A stretch of 64,000 nt of DNA from Streptomyces sp. 846.5 (lineage in GTDB: Bacteria > Actinomycetota > Actinomycetes > Streptomycetales > Streptomycetaceae). Shown piece after piece: positions 8,521 through 16,974 of this stretch. The notes beneath the pieces are model-generated. The model saw only the letters and a program-made list of their open reading frames with translations. It made no database searches and was not told the DNA's origin. The stretch's first letter is position 1; every line of letters starts with the position of its first letter. The DNA lies in assembly GCF_004365705.1 (NCBI RefSeq), contig NZ_SOBN01000002.1, positions 806,001 to 870,000 on the forward strand. Direction: 5' to 3'. A program made the position numbers and the translations under genes.

Positions 8521-9020
8521 TGCGCACTGCGCGCACCCTGGCCGTCTGTGCCCTCGCCGCCACCGCTCTCGCCCTGCCGACCACGGCGTCCTTCGCGGAG
8601 GGCAACGAAGGCCAGATCGAGGCCAGCCCCAGCACGGTCAAACCCGGCGGCACGGTGACCCTCAGCACCGCCCAGACCACCTGTCCCAAGGACGACAGGA
8701 TCAGGGTCTCCGAGCAGAACCAGGGCTGGGCGACCACGCTGACCGAGGGCACCATGTCGCTGGTGGGGACGCTGAGGATCCCGAGCACCGCCGAGGCCGG
8801 CACCTACACCGTGGTCGGCAGCTGCCCCACCGGCGGCCGGATCGTCGCGGGTGAGTTCACCGTGTCCGACAGCGCCCCCGCCGGTTCGGTCAGCACCGGC
8901 CTGGGCGGCGGCTCCAGCGACGGCAGCGCCGGCGAGATCGCCGGCGGCGCCGCACTGGCCGTCGCGGCTCTGGCAGGCGGCGTGTACCTGCGCCGCCGCG
9001 CCGCCGCCAACCGCGCCTGA
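8521..9020 (+). CDS. Small secreted, membrane-anchored protein next to a sortase
   Basis: A 165-residue protein beginning MRTARTLAVCALAATALALP, a clear signal peptide ending near ASFA. GGAGG precedes the ATG by 8 bases. The middle is an Ig-like beta-rich segment (ASPSTVKPGGTVTLS, later AGTYTVVGSC) with two cysteines. The tail has a Gly/Ser linker, one hydrophobic helix (GGAALAVAALAGGVYL) and a basic end (RRRAAANRA). That layout resembles sortase substrates, but no LPxTG or LAxTG motif is present. It is followed after 139 bases by a sortase gene on the same strand. Function unknown; cell-surface role inferred. Confidence 0.85.
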
Positions 9021-9159
9021 GTCCGGTCGGGCGCACCGGCCGCGTCACGCCGGGCGCAAGGTCGGCGGGGTGGGCAGCCAATCCCGACCGGGAGGCCACT
9101 GCCCACCCCGCCACCGTCCACGTTCAGTCGCCGCACCTGCTCGGAGAGAACCCGCCGAC

Positions 9160-9852
9160 ATGACCTCGAAGCGTGTGCGCAACAATCGGGTGGTGGCCCT
9201 GGTCGCGGCAGCGGCGCTGGGCACGGGGGCGTGGATGCTGTACGACGGCAGCACCGACACCGAGCACCCGCCGCAGCCCTCCGCGGCCGACTCCTTCACC
9301 GGCTTCAAGGTCCCGTTCGTCTCCGCGCCCCCGACCGGTCGCCTCTGGCCGTACCCCAACGCCCCCCGGCGGGCGGGGGTGCGCCCGCTGGGTGATTCCG
9401 TCCCGGTCCGGATCAGAATCCCGGCGATCAAGGTCGACGCCCCGGTCACCACGCTCGGCCTGGACGCCAAGGGCCGCCTCCAGGTCCCGGACGACAACGA
9501 CCGCAACCTGGCCGGCTGGTACCACGACGGCCCGGCCCCGGGGACCGCCGGCAACGCGATCATCGACGGCCATGTCGACACCATGAAGGGTCCGGCCGTC
9601 TTCTACCTGCTGGGCTCGCTGCACAAGGGCGACACCGTCGAGATCGACCGCAGGGACCGGCGGGCCGCCGTCTTCACTATCGACGCCATCGAGGTCTACG
9701 CGAAGGACGCCTTCCCCTCCAAACGCGTCTACGACCCCACCGACCGCCCCGAACTACGCGTGATCACCTGCGGCGGCGGCTACAGCAGGGCCTCCGGCTA
9801 CATGGGGAATGTGGTGCTCTACGCCCATCTGACCGCCACCAGGCGCATCTGA
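9160..9852 (+). CDS. Class F-type sortase
   Basis: A 230-residue membrane-anchored transpeptidase-like protein. One N-terminal hydrophobic segment (VVALVAAAALGTGAWMLY) precedes the sortase beta-barrel. The likely catalytic residues are H138 in IDGHVD, C204 in VITCGG, and an Arg just after it in YSRASGY. Class F enzymes of actinobacteria have this short form and usually sit beside a small anchored protein, as here. The family's substrates are poorly known and the neighbour lacks a normal sorting signal. The gene ends 4 bases from the convergent HlyD-like gene. Confidence 0.9.
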   Translation: MTSKRVRNNRVVALVAAAALGTGAWMLYDGSTDTEHPPQPSAADSFTGFKVPFVSAPPTGRLWPYPNAPRRAGVRPLGDSVPVRIRIPAIKVDAPVTTLGLDAKGRLQVPDDNDRNLAGWYHDGPAPGTAGNAIIDGHVDTMKGPAVFYLLGSLHKGDTVEIDRRDRRAAVFTIDAIEVYAKDAFPSKRVYDPTDRPELRVITCGGGYSRASGYMGNVVLYAHLTATRRI

Positions 9853-9856
9853 GGGG

Positions 9857-11014
9857 TCAGCGGACGGCGACGGTGTCGCCCGGGTTGACCCCTGCGGTGA
9901 TCTGTGTCAACTGGTCCACGGTGATGCCGGTGGCGACCGGGACCGGGCGGGAACGGCAGTGGCCGGTACGGCCCGGGGCCGGGCAGTGCAGCAGCAGCAC
10001 ATGCGCACCGCCGCCGTCGGAGTGCACCGCCTCGGCGGGGACGGCCAGGACGCCCGGGCGGGCCTCCAGGGTGATCGTGACCGTGGCGGGCATGCCCGGC
10101 AGGGCGCCCACGGGCGGGGCGGGGACGACCAGGTCGAGCGGGTACTCCGCCGCTCCGGACGCCCAGGGGGCGGAGACGGGGGCGGGAGCGGTCGTCGCGG
10201 TGGCGGTCAACGGCAGGGCGACCACGCTGGTGGTCAGCTGGGCGGCGGCGTCCGGCACCGCGACCTCGGCCGGCTGGCCCGGCTGCAGCCGGGCCCGTAC
10301 CTCACTGCCCACCTGTGCGTGCACCTCCAGCTCGCGGGTGCGCAGCACCAGCACCGGGGTGCGGCAGTCGGGGTTCGCGCCGACCGCGGTGCCCACCTGC
10401 TGGACGATGCCGTCGGCGGGCGCGGTGATCGTCGCGTCCGCCACCGTGCGCTGCAGCGCCGCCACCCGCTGCTGTCCCTGGGCGACCCGGTCCAGGTCCG
10501 GTCCGAGCACTGACTGCGCTGCGGCGGCGGGCTCTGCCGCCGTACTGGCTGCGCCGGTGTCGGCGGCGACGCTGCGGTGGTCGGCCAGCAGGGCCTGGGC
10601 CTGGGCCAGGTCCTGCAGGGCCGCGTCCAGGGCGCGGTGGACGGCCGTGGTGTCGGCACGGGCCAGGACCTGACCCTTCGTCACGGTCTGCCCCGGGGCC
10701 GCCTGCAGCGCGGAGACCGGGCCGAGGCCGGGAGCCGGGTGCGGTGGGGTCGCACACACGTCGGGGTCGGCCGTCCCTCCGGCGGGCACCGCGGTGCTCG
10801 CTCCGAAGTACAGCTGCCAGCTGACCGCCGCGCGGAGCACTCCGGCCAGTTGGGCGGTGGCGCGCAGATCCACCTGGTGCACCCGGAACGCCCGGACCGA
10901 GACGCCCTCGCCGGCCGTGGGCACGGCGAGGGCCGCGCCCCCGGCCACCACGAGCGCGCCGGCCCCGGCCAGGCAGCGACTCAGGCCCCGCGGTAGCTCC
11001 ATGCCCCGAAGCAT
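9857..11014 (-). CDS. HlyD/RND-type periplasmic-adaptor-like membrane fusion protein (orphan)
   Basis: A 385-residue protein with an N-terminal signal/anchor segment (CLAGAGALVVAGGAALAV). A biotinyl-lipoyl half-motif is present as LQAAPGQTVTKGQVLARADTT, then an alpha-helical hairpin (about residues 130-185), then ATITAPADGIVQQVGTAVG, the second lipoyl half, and a beta-barrel. Such adaptors usually serve an ABC exporter of the MacB type in Gram-positive bacteria, yet no transporter gene is adjacent. The ATG at 11014 directly follows a good -10 box, so the transcript may be leaderless; an alternative ATG is 12 bases downstream. Confidence 0.82.
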   Translation of the reverse strand: MLRGMELPRGLSRCLAGAGALVVAGGAALAVPTAGEGVSVRAFRVHQVDLRATAQLAGVLRAAVSWQLYFGASTAVPAGGTADPDVCATPPHPAPGLGPVSALQAAPGQTVTKGQVLARADTTAVHRALDAALQDLAQAQALLADHRSVAADTGAASTAAEPAAAAQSVLGPDLDRVAQGQQRVAALQRTVADATITAPADGIVQQVGTAVGANPDCRTPVLVLRTRELEVHAQVGSEVRARLQPGQPAEVAVPDAAAQLTTSVVALPLTATATTAPAPVSAPWASGAAEYPLDLVVPAPPVGALPGMPATVTITLEARPGVLAVPAEAVHSDGGGAHVLLLHCPAPGRTGHCRSRPVPVATGITVDQLTQITAGVNPGDTVAVR

Positions 11015-11019
11015 GACAA

Positions 11020-11025
11020 ATCGTA
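11020..11025 (-). promoter_or_regulatory. -10 box of the HlyD-like gene
   Basis: On the minus strand TACGAT ends 5 bases before the ATG at 11014. A start site about 6-7 bases downstream would fall on or next to the A of the start codon, giving a leaderless message. No strong -35 element is visible. Confidence 0.45.
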
Positions 11026-11115
11026 TTTACAGACTCAACTACCCCGTGCGGTGCGCCGCCCGAATTCCCCGCCCCGCCCGCCCCGCCCACAGAGGCGGCA
11101 GCGGACGCAGACGCA

Positions 11116-11176
11116 CCGGCGCCCCCGGGTGCTGAACCCGGGGGCGCCGGCTGCCGGGGAGAAGAGTTCCCGGCAG
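11116..11176. terminator. Two adjacent strong hairpins
   Basis: The first is a perfect 15-base-pair stem (11116-11130 with 11136-11150) around the loop GCTGA. The second begins at the next base: 8 perfect pairs (11151-11158 with 11169-11176), extendable with a wobble pair. Neither has a T-tract. They lie between divergent genes, an odd place for a terminator, so a structured RNA or a block to readthrough are both possible. Confidence 0.55.
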
Positions 11177-11345
11177 GTGACTGAGCTGAATGCCGCTCAG
11201 ACTCCAGCGTGTGACCGCCGGTGGCAGTGCGCAACGCCATTGGTCCGGACGGGTGACCAGGCGGCCCGGACGGCCCGGCGGCCGACCGCCGCCCGTTCGG
11301 CCCAGTCCCGGGTGACCGCCGGGGGCGGCCGGTCGTTGACGGGGC

Positions 11346-11570
11346 ATGCCCGAGCCTCGCTGGTCCCGTGTGACCCTCGCCGAGCTGCCACCGCAGTGGG
11401 CCGCCCCCGTGGCGCCGTCCGATCCCGGCCGGGCCCGCCCGGTCCCCCGTCCGCAGGACGAGCCGATCTACTCCCAGCTCGCGGCCGAGTGGCGCGGGAA
11501 CGGCCGGACCCTGCCCGGGGGGCAGGACCAGGAATGGGTCGAACTCGTCGCCCGGCGGACCTGGCGCTGA
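11346..11570 (+). CDS. Small hypothetical protein (74 aa)
   Basis: A short frame with GC-rich third positions typical of the genome and an ATG start; a weak GACGGGG lies upstream. The C-terminal half reads EPIYSQLAAEWRGNGRTLPG followed by QDQEWVELV, a pattern that looks like conserved short actinobacterial proteins of unknown role, though I cannot name a family. No signal peptide or membrane segment. It may be spurious, but it is the only credible gene in this gap. Confidence 0.45.
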   Translation: MPEPRWSRVTLAELPPQWAAPVAPSDPGRARPVPRPQDEPIYSQLAAEWRGNGRTLPGGQDQEWVELVARRTWR

Positions 11571-11630
11571 GACCCGGATCGGCGGGCGGCGGCCGGCCAC
11601 GTCCGGTCTGTCGGAAGCCTTGACATGTCC

Positions 11631-11649
11631 AATTGACGATGCGTCAATT
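11631..11649. promoter_or_regulatory. Inverted-repeat operator upstream of the GH59 gene
   Basis: AATTGACG, three bases, then CGTCAATT: a perfect 8-base inverted repeat, AT-rich against its surroundings, 120 bases before the GTG. It sits just downstream of a TTGACA (11620-11625) that could be a -35 box, so a bound repressor would overlap the promoter. The shape fits a LacI- or GntR-type operator; no regulator gene is adjacent. Confidence 0.55.
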
Positions 11650-11768
11650 CCAACAGCGACCAACATTTTCCGTCCAATACGACCAGCGTGTCCCGGGCGG
11701 GCCGGGGCTCGCTCCGTGCTGTGGTCGGACCGTTTCCGGTCGCATCCCACCTGCTGAGAGGTGATCCG

Positions 11769-14180
11769 GTGACCAAGGCGCGGCGTTGGCGAACAGGACT
11801 TCCGACAGTGCTCGGGGTGGTGACACTGCTGCTGATCGCGATGGGTTTTGGGCCGACCGCCCCAAAGGCGCACGCCGCCACCGCGACGACGATATCCGTC
11901 AGCGGGACCAGTGCGGGGAAGACCTTCGACGGGATCGGGGCCATCAGCGGCGGCGGGGGCAACACCCGGCTGCTCACCGACTACCCCGCGGCTCAGCAGC
12001 AGCAGATCCTCAACTACCTCTTCAAGCCCGGCTACGGAGCCGACCTGCAGATCCTGAAGGTGGAGATCGGCGGCGACACCAACTCCACCGACGGCTCCGA
12101 GTCCAGCCACATGCACACCGCCTCGGCCGTCAACTGCGGTACCGGGTACGAGTGGTGGCTGATGGAGCAGGCCAAGGCGCTCAATCCCTCGATCAAGCTC
12201 TACGGTCTGGCCTGGGGCGCGCCCGGATGGATCGGCAGCGGCAGCTTCTGGTCCACCGACATGGTCAACTACCTGGTGAACTGGCTGGGTTGCGCGAAGT
12301 CGCACGGCCTCACCATCGACTACCTCGGCGGCTGGAACGAGCGCGGCTACAACATCGCCTGGTACGAGCAGCTGCGCTCCACCCTGAACGCCGACGGCTA
12401 CTCGGCCGTCCAGATCGTCGGCGCCGACAGCGACTGGAGCGTCGCCTCCGACATCGCGTCCAACTCCGCCTTCGCCAGTGCCGTCTCGATCATCGGGGTG
12501 CACTACCCCTGCGCGGGCGGGGACGGCGGGACAGCCAACACCTGCACCGGCAACGCGACCGCGACCGGCACCGGCAAGCCGCTGTGGGCCAGCGAGAACG
12601 GCTCGCAGGACCTCAACTCCGGGGCCGCCGCGCTGATCCGCTCGATCACCCGCGGCTATCTGGACGGCGGGCTGACCGCCTACATCAACTGGCCCGTGGT
12701 CGCCGCGGTCTACCCGAACCTGCCCTATGACACCGACGGCCTGGTGCTCGCCTCCCAGCCGTGGTCCGGCGCCTACAGCGTCGGCAAGAGCCTGTGGGCC
12801 ACCGCCCAGGTCACCCAGTTCACCGCGCCGGGCTGGCAGTTCCTCAACACCGGCTCGGGCTACCTCGGCGGCAGCGAGTCCAACGGCAGCTATGTCTCGC
12901 TGAAGTCGAGCAGCGGCGGCAACTACTCCACCGTCATCGAGACCACCACGGCCACCGCCGCCCAGACCGTCACCGTGAACGTCTCCGGGGGCCTCTCCAC
13001 CGGCACGGTCCATGTCTGGGCGACCAACCTGGCCGCGTCCGCCGCGACCGGCGGCATGGTGCAGCAGAGTGACATCACCCCCTCGGGCGGCTCGTACTCG
13101 CTCACGGTGCAGCCCGGGTACATCTACACGCTGACCACCACCACCGGCCAGGGCAAGGGCACCGCGGCCAGTCCGGCGCAGAGCGCGCTCACCCTGCCGT
13201 ACTCCGACACCTTCGACGGCGGCACCACCGACCAGCAGCCGCGCTACCTCTCCCAGCAGCAGGGCGCCTTCGAGGTAGAGCCCTGCGCCGGCGGCCGCAG
13301 CGGCAGCTGCGTGGCCCAGCAGGCGCTGGTCAAGCCGATCGAGTGGGACGGCGACGCCAGCCCCTACACCATCGGCGGCAGCCTGGGCTGGACCAACTAC
13401 ACCGTCGCCGCGGACGCCCTGATCAAGACGGCCGGCTCGGTGCAACTGCTGGGACGGGCCGGCACCCAGCACAGCTTCGGCCCGGCCGGGATCAACGACT
13501 ACTACCTGCAGCTCAGCAACACCGGGGCCTGGTCGATCGTGCGCAACACCACCGGAAACACGCTCACCACGCTGGCCAGCGGGACGGTGACCGCACCGGG
13601 GCTCGGCAGCTGGCACCACCTGGCGCTGACCTTCAACGGCAGCAGCATCAGCGCGGCCGTCGACGGCACCACCGTGGGCAGCGCGACCGACAGCAGCTAC
13701 ATCGCCGGCATGGTCGGGCTGGGCACCAGCGGCTACCAGGGCGACCAGTTCGACAACCTGACGGTCACCCCGGTCGGCACCACCCCGACCGCCCGGCCCA
13801 TCGTGGCCGTCGACAACTCCGGCAAGTGCGTCGACGACAACAACGGCTCCAGCGCCAACGGCACCAAGGTCCAGATGTGGGACTGCAACCTGACCGCCGC
13901 GCAGAACTGGACGGTCGGCACCGACGGCACCATCCGCAGCAACGGCGGCGCCTGCCTGGACGTCACCGGCGCCGGCACCGCCGACGGGACCCTGGTCGAG
14001 CTGTGGACCTGCAACGGCGGCGCCAACCAGCAGTGGCAGCAGCAGGGCAGCTCTCTGGTGAACCCGGCTTCGGGCAAGTGCCTGGACGACACCGGGTTCA
14101 ACACCGCCAACGGCACCCAGCTGGAGATCTGGACCTGCAACGGCGGCGCCAACCAGCAGTGGGTCGAGACCTCGCAGTGA
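11769..14180 (+). CDS. Secreted GH59 galactocerebrosidase-like glycosidase with ricin-type lectin domain
   Basis: An 803-residue exported enzyme. GTG at 11769 follows GAGAGGTG; the signal peptide ends near KAHA. Residues 45-100 match the GH59 signature: FDGIGAISGGGGNTRLL, LKVEIGGD and SHMH, nearly as in animal galactocerebrosidase. The likely acid/base is E191 in GWNERG and the nucleophile E276 in LWASENG. The centre has a beta-sandwich and a concanavalin-like LamG domain (about 470-670). The C-terminus (about 675-803) is a beta-trefoil ricin B/CBM13 lectin with repeated QxW motifs (AAQNW, NQQWQ, NQQWV). It probably cleaves beta-galactosides on glycans or glycolipids outside the cell. A strong terminator follows. 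Confidence 0.93.
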   Translation: MTKARRWRTGLPTVLGVVTLLLIAMGFGPTAPKAHAATATTISVSGTSAGKTFDGIGAISGGGGNTRLLTDYPAAQQQQILNYLFKPGYGADLQILKVEIGGDTNSTDGSESSHMHTASAVNCGTGYEWWLMEQAKALNPSIKLYGLAWGAPGWIGSGSFWSTDMVNYLVNWLGCAKSHGLTIDYLGGWNERGYNIAWYEQLRSTLNADGYSAVQIVGADSDWSVASDIASNSAFASAVSIIGVHYPCAGGDGGTANTCTGNATATGTGKPLWASENGSQDLNSGAAALIRSITRGYLDGGLTAYINWPVVAAVYPNLPYDTDGLVLASQPWSGAYSVGKSLWATAQVTQFTAPGWQFLNTGSGYLGGSESNGSYVSLKSSSGGNYSTVIETTTATAAQTVTVNVSGGLSTGTVHVWATNLAASAATGGMVQQSDITPSGGSYSLTVQPGYIYTLTTTTGQGKGTAASPAQSALTLPYSDTFDGGTTDQQPRYLSQQQGAFEVEPCAGGRSGSCVAQQALVKPIEWDGDASPYTIGGSLGWTNYTVAADALIKTAGSVQLLGRAGTQHSFGPAGINDYYLQLSNTGAWSIVRNTTGNTLTTLASGTVTAPGLGSWHHLALTFNGSSISAAVDGTTVGSATDSSYIAGMVGLGTSGYQGDQFDNLTVTPVGTTPTARPIVAVDNSGKCVDDNNGSSANGTKVQMWDCNLTAAQNWTVGTDGTIRSNGGACLDVTGAGTADGTLVELWTCNGGANQQWQQQGSSLVNPASGKCLDDTGFNTANGTQLEIWTCNGGANQQWVETSQ

Positions 14181-14187
14181 CCCCCGA

Positions 14188-14227
14188 GGTGAACGCCGCC
14201 GCGGCGAGGGCCGCGGCGGCGTTCACC
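14188..14227 (+). terminator. Rho-independent-like terminator after the GH59 gene
   Basis: A perfect 18-base-pair stem (14188-14205 with 14210-14227) with a 4-base GAGG loop begins 7 bases after the stop. There is no T-run, common for actinomycete terminators. Confidence 0.85.
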
Positions 14228-14378
14228 CGCCCGGGGCCGAGATGGTCTCATTTCGATTACGGGTCCAGTCCAGTTGTGGGCAATCTTTCATGTCCCTGCC
14301 ACCTTGGTCGGGGCGCCAGGACATCTGTGCGGCCCAGAGTTCAGCCGTCGTGTCCTGCCCACCGATCAGGAGGACTCC

Positions 14379-16424
14379 GTGGCCCCCCTCACCCGTCGCA
14401 CCTTCCTCGGCTCCGCCGCCGCCCTCGGTGCCGCTCTCGGCATCGAGGCGGTGGCCGGCCCCGCGTCCAGCGCCGCGGCAGCCGCCACCGGCACCATCAA
14501 GGACGTCAGGCACGTGGTCGTGCTGATGCAGGAGAACCGCAGCTTCGACCACTACTTCGGCACCCTCAAGGGGGTGCGCGGTTTCGCGGACCGCAGCACG
14601 GTGCCGCTGTCCGGCGGCTACTCGGTCTTCAACCAGCCCAACGGCAGCGGCCGCCAGTACCCGTGGCAGCTCAGCGCCACCACCACCTGGGACTTCGGCG
14701 CCACCCCGGAGACCCTGGCGCAGTGCGACGGCTCGCTGGACCACGGCTGGTCCACCCAGCACAGCGCCTGGAACGGCGGGAAGATGGACAACTGGATCTC
14801 CGCCAAGGGCTCCAGCCGCACCATGGGCTTCCTCAACCGCTCGGACATCCCCTTCCACTACGCCCTCGCCGACGCCTACACCATCTGCGACGCGTACCAC
14901 TGCTCGATCCTCAGTGCGACCGGCCCCAACCGCACCTATCTGTGGGGCGGGATGATCGACCCGGGCGGCACGGCCGGCGGCCCCGCCTACGACGGCGGCT
15001 CGGAGTCCGGCCTCAGCTGGCAGACCTACGCCGAGACCCTGCAGAACGCCGGGGTCAGCTGGAAGGTCTACCAGAACGCCAGTGACAACTTCGGCGACAA
15101 CGGCCTCGCGTACTTCAAGCAGTTCGCCAACGCCGCCGCCGGCAGCACGCTCTACCAGCGCGGCATGGCCTCGGTCCCCTCCACCGGCTCCACCCCCGAC
15201 GACATCGCCGCCGCGATCAGGGCCGACGCCCTGGCCGGCACCCTGCCCCAGGTCTCCTGGGTGGTGGCCAGCCAGGCCTTCTCCGAGCACCCGGACGCGC
15301 CGCCGAACGACGGCGCGCACTTCATCAACCTGGTGCTGCAGGCCCTGGCCGCCGACAGCGGCGTACTGGACTCCACCGTGCTGTTCCTCAACTACGACGA
15401 GAACGACGGCTTCTTCGACCACGTCCCGCCGCCGGTCGCGCCCTCGGGCACGGCCGACGAGAGCTACAGCGGCCAGCCGCTCGGGCTGGGCTTCCGGGTG
15501 CCGATGGTCATCGTCTCCCCCTGGACCCGCGGCGGCTGGGTGGACTCCCAGGTCTCCGACCACACCTCGGTGATCCGCTTCCTGGAGACCTGGACCACCG
15601 CCCTGGGCACCCCGGCGATCTGTCAGAGCATCAGCTCCTGGCGGCGCAAGGTCTGCGGCGACCTCACCGGCGCCTTCGACTTCGCCAACCCGGTCTCCGG
15701 ACTGCCCACCCTGCCCTCCACCAGCGCCACCATCGGCCAGGCGCACTGCAACGCCCTGGTCAACCCGGGTCCCGGCACCAATGCGATGCCCACCCAGGAG
15801 GCCGGAACCCGCCCCGCGCGCGCCCTGCCCTACCAGCCCAACGGCTTCGTGGACCACCTGGAGTTCGACTCCGGCGGCAAGACCCTCGTGTGGATCAAGA
15901 TGGCCAACCAGGGCGCCCAGGCCACCTCCGCCGCGCACTTCTCCATCCACGCCAACGCCTACCGCAGCGGCGGCCCCTGGCAGTACACCGTGGACCCGGG
16001 CGGCACCGCCTCCGACTTCTTCAACGTCGGCACCGGCTACGGCAACGGGAAGTACGACCTCACCCTGGTCGGCCCCAACCGCTTCCTGCGCCGCTTCGCC
16101 GGCGACACCACCGCCGCGGGCAGCAAGGCCGAGGTCGTCCCCTCCTTCGCGCCCGCCCCGGACACCGGCAAGCAGGCGGTCTGGTTCGCCCTGGCCAACA
16201 CCTCCACGGCGCAGGTCACCTTCACCATCACCGCCACCGGCTACCGCACCGACGGCCCGTGGACCTACCAGGTCCCGGCCGGCGGCAGCGTCTCGGACTA
16301 CTTCAACGCCGTCGCCTACAGCAACGGCTGGTACGACTTCACCGTCACCGTGAGCAGCGACGCGAGCTGGAGCCGCCGCTTCACCGGCCACATCGAGACC
16401 GGCGCCGCCAGCGTCAGCGGATAG
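14379..16424 (+). CDS. Tat-exported phosphocholine-type phospholipase C
   Basis: A 681-residue secreted phosphoesterase. GTG at 14379 follows AGGAGG. The N-terminus TRRTFLGSAAALGAALG is a twin-arginine signal. The phosphoesterase domain (about 40-430) shows HVVVLMQENRSFDHYFGTL, the metal-ligand and nucleophile region of bacterial non-haemolytic phospholipases C and acid phosphatases, and NYDENDGFFDHVPPP. Two C-terminal repeats of about 85 residues (around 500-675), each with a YRxxGPWxY-like line and DYFNV/DYFNA, are the DUF756 domains usual in this family. It releases phosphocholine or phosphate from phospholipids. In streptomycetes such genes are often phosphate-regulated; no clear PHO box is seen here. 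Confidence 0.94.
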   Translation: MAPLTRRTFLGSAAALGAALGIEAVAGPASSAAAAATGTIKDVRHVVVLMQENRSFDHYFGTLKGVRGFADRSTVPLSGGYSVFNQPNGSGRQYPWQLSATTTWDFGATPETLAQCDGSLDHGWSTQHSAWNGGKMDNWISAKGSSRTMGFLNRSDIPFHYALADAYTICDAYHCSILSATGPNRTYLWGGMIDPGGTAGGPAYDGGSESGLSWQTYAETLQNAGVSWKVYQNASDNFGDNGLAYFKQFANAAAGSTLYQRGMASVPSTGSTPDDIAAAIRADALAGTLPQVSWVVASQAFSEHPDAPPNDGAHFINLVLQALAADSGVLDSTVLFLNYDENDGFFDHVPPPVAPSGTADESYSGQPLGLGFRVPMVIVSPWTRGGWVDSQVSDHTSVIRFLETWTTALGTPAICQSISSWRRKVCGDLTGAFDFANPVSGLPTLPSTSATIGQAHCNALVNPGPGTNAMPTQEAGTRPARALPYQPNGFVDHLEFDSGGKTLVWIKMANQGAQATSAAHFSIHANAYRSGGPWQYTVDPGGTASDFFNVGTGYGNGKYDLTLVGPNRFLRRFAGDTTAAGSKAEVVPSFAPAPDTGKQAVWFALANTSTAQVTFTITATGYRTDGPWTYQVPAGGSVSDYFNAVAYSNGWYDFTVTVSSDASWSRRFTGHIETGAASVSG

Positions 16425-16443
16425 CGGGTCAGGGGACAGTGCG

Positions 16444-16953
16444 TCAGGGGCGCGGCGCCCCGGCCTGGATCCAGCGGTAGAGGGGCTCACCGGGGCAGTC
16501 GGTGTCGCGGCCGTCCCGGTGCCCCGCGACCTCCGGCCCGGCGGCGCCGTCCTCGCGCAGCCAGTCGACAGCGTCGCACAGCCCGTTCAGCAGCGCCGTG
16601 CCGGGCTCGGTCAGCCCGGAGTCGCCGATCATGGCGCAGACCGCGTAGTAGGCCCGGTTGAGCCCGCGATCACCGTTGGCGCCGCTCTCGTGGTGCACGC
16701 CCCGCCCCTCGAAGACCCGCCCGTGCGGGCAGACCAGGGCGTTGTAGGCGATGTCGATCCAGCCCTGCGCGGGGTCCGCCAGGTGCATCGCCTGGATCTC
16801 CCGGACCCGGCCGGCGCAGCGGTGGTGCCGGTCCGGGAGCGCCAGGTCGGCGGGGACCGCCCGGCCCTCGTAGTGGATCTTGACGCCGCGGGTGCACGGC
16901 AGGGCCCGCCACTGCTGCAACGGCGGCAGCGCGCCCCACTCGGCACGGGTCAC
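16444..16953 (-). CDS. PGRP-type N-acetylmuramoyl-L-alanine amidase domain protein
   Basis: A 169-residue single-domain peptidoglycan recognition protein. VTRAEWGA at the very start is the family opening. The zinc and catalytic positions fit: HYEG near residue 28, YNALVCPHGRVFEGRG in the core, and GHRDGRDTDCPG near the end. No signal peptide is seen, so the protein is cytosolic, released on lysis, or exported by another route. GTG at 16953 is preferred to GTG 16965 because GGAG lies 6 bases upstream. It follows the DUF6777 gene closely on the same strand and is probably co-transcribed with it. Confidence 0.88.
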   Translation of the reverse strand: MTRAEWGALPPLQQWRALPCTRGVKIHYEGRAVPADLALPDRHHRCAGRVREIQAMHLADPAQGWIDIAYNALVCPHGRVFEGRGVHHESGANGDRGLNRAYYAVCAMIGDSGLTEPGTALLNGLCDAVDWLREDGAAGPEVAGHRDGRDTDCPGEPLYRWIQAGAPRP

Positions 16954-16974
16954 CAGGTTCTCCACGCCGCGATT

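Larger units (their letters stand above)
11015..11345. other. Intergenic region with tandem hairpins
   Basis: A 331-base gap upstream of two outward-facing genes. It holds the promoter of the HlyD-like gene at its left edge and two adjacent hairpins in the middle (separate entry). No other structure or gene is convincing. Confidence 0.5.

Noticed and set aside
11116..11200. A ydaO-type (c-di-AMP) riboswitch
   Set aside because: The hairpins and the GGCAGGTGA word gave a passing resemblance, but the conserved core and an adjacent wall-hydrolase gene are absent.
10302..13619. A 1105-codon open frame on the minus strand across the GH59 gene
   Set aside because: It is an antisense shadow of a GC-rich gene; the GH59 frame on the plus strand has a signal peptide, catalytic residues and lectin repeats, and the antisense frame has only low-complexity Arg/Gly/Ala sequence.
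14221..14227. GTTCACC as a PHO box upstream of the phospholipase gene
   Set aside because: It is a single copy inside the arm of the GH59 terminator; PHO boxes need at least two direct repeats with 11-base spacing.
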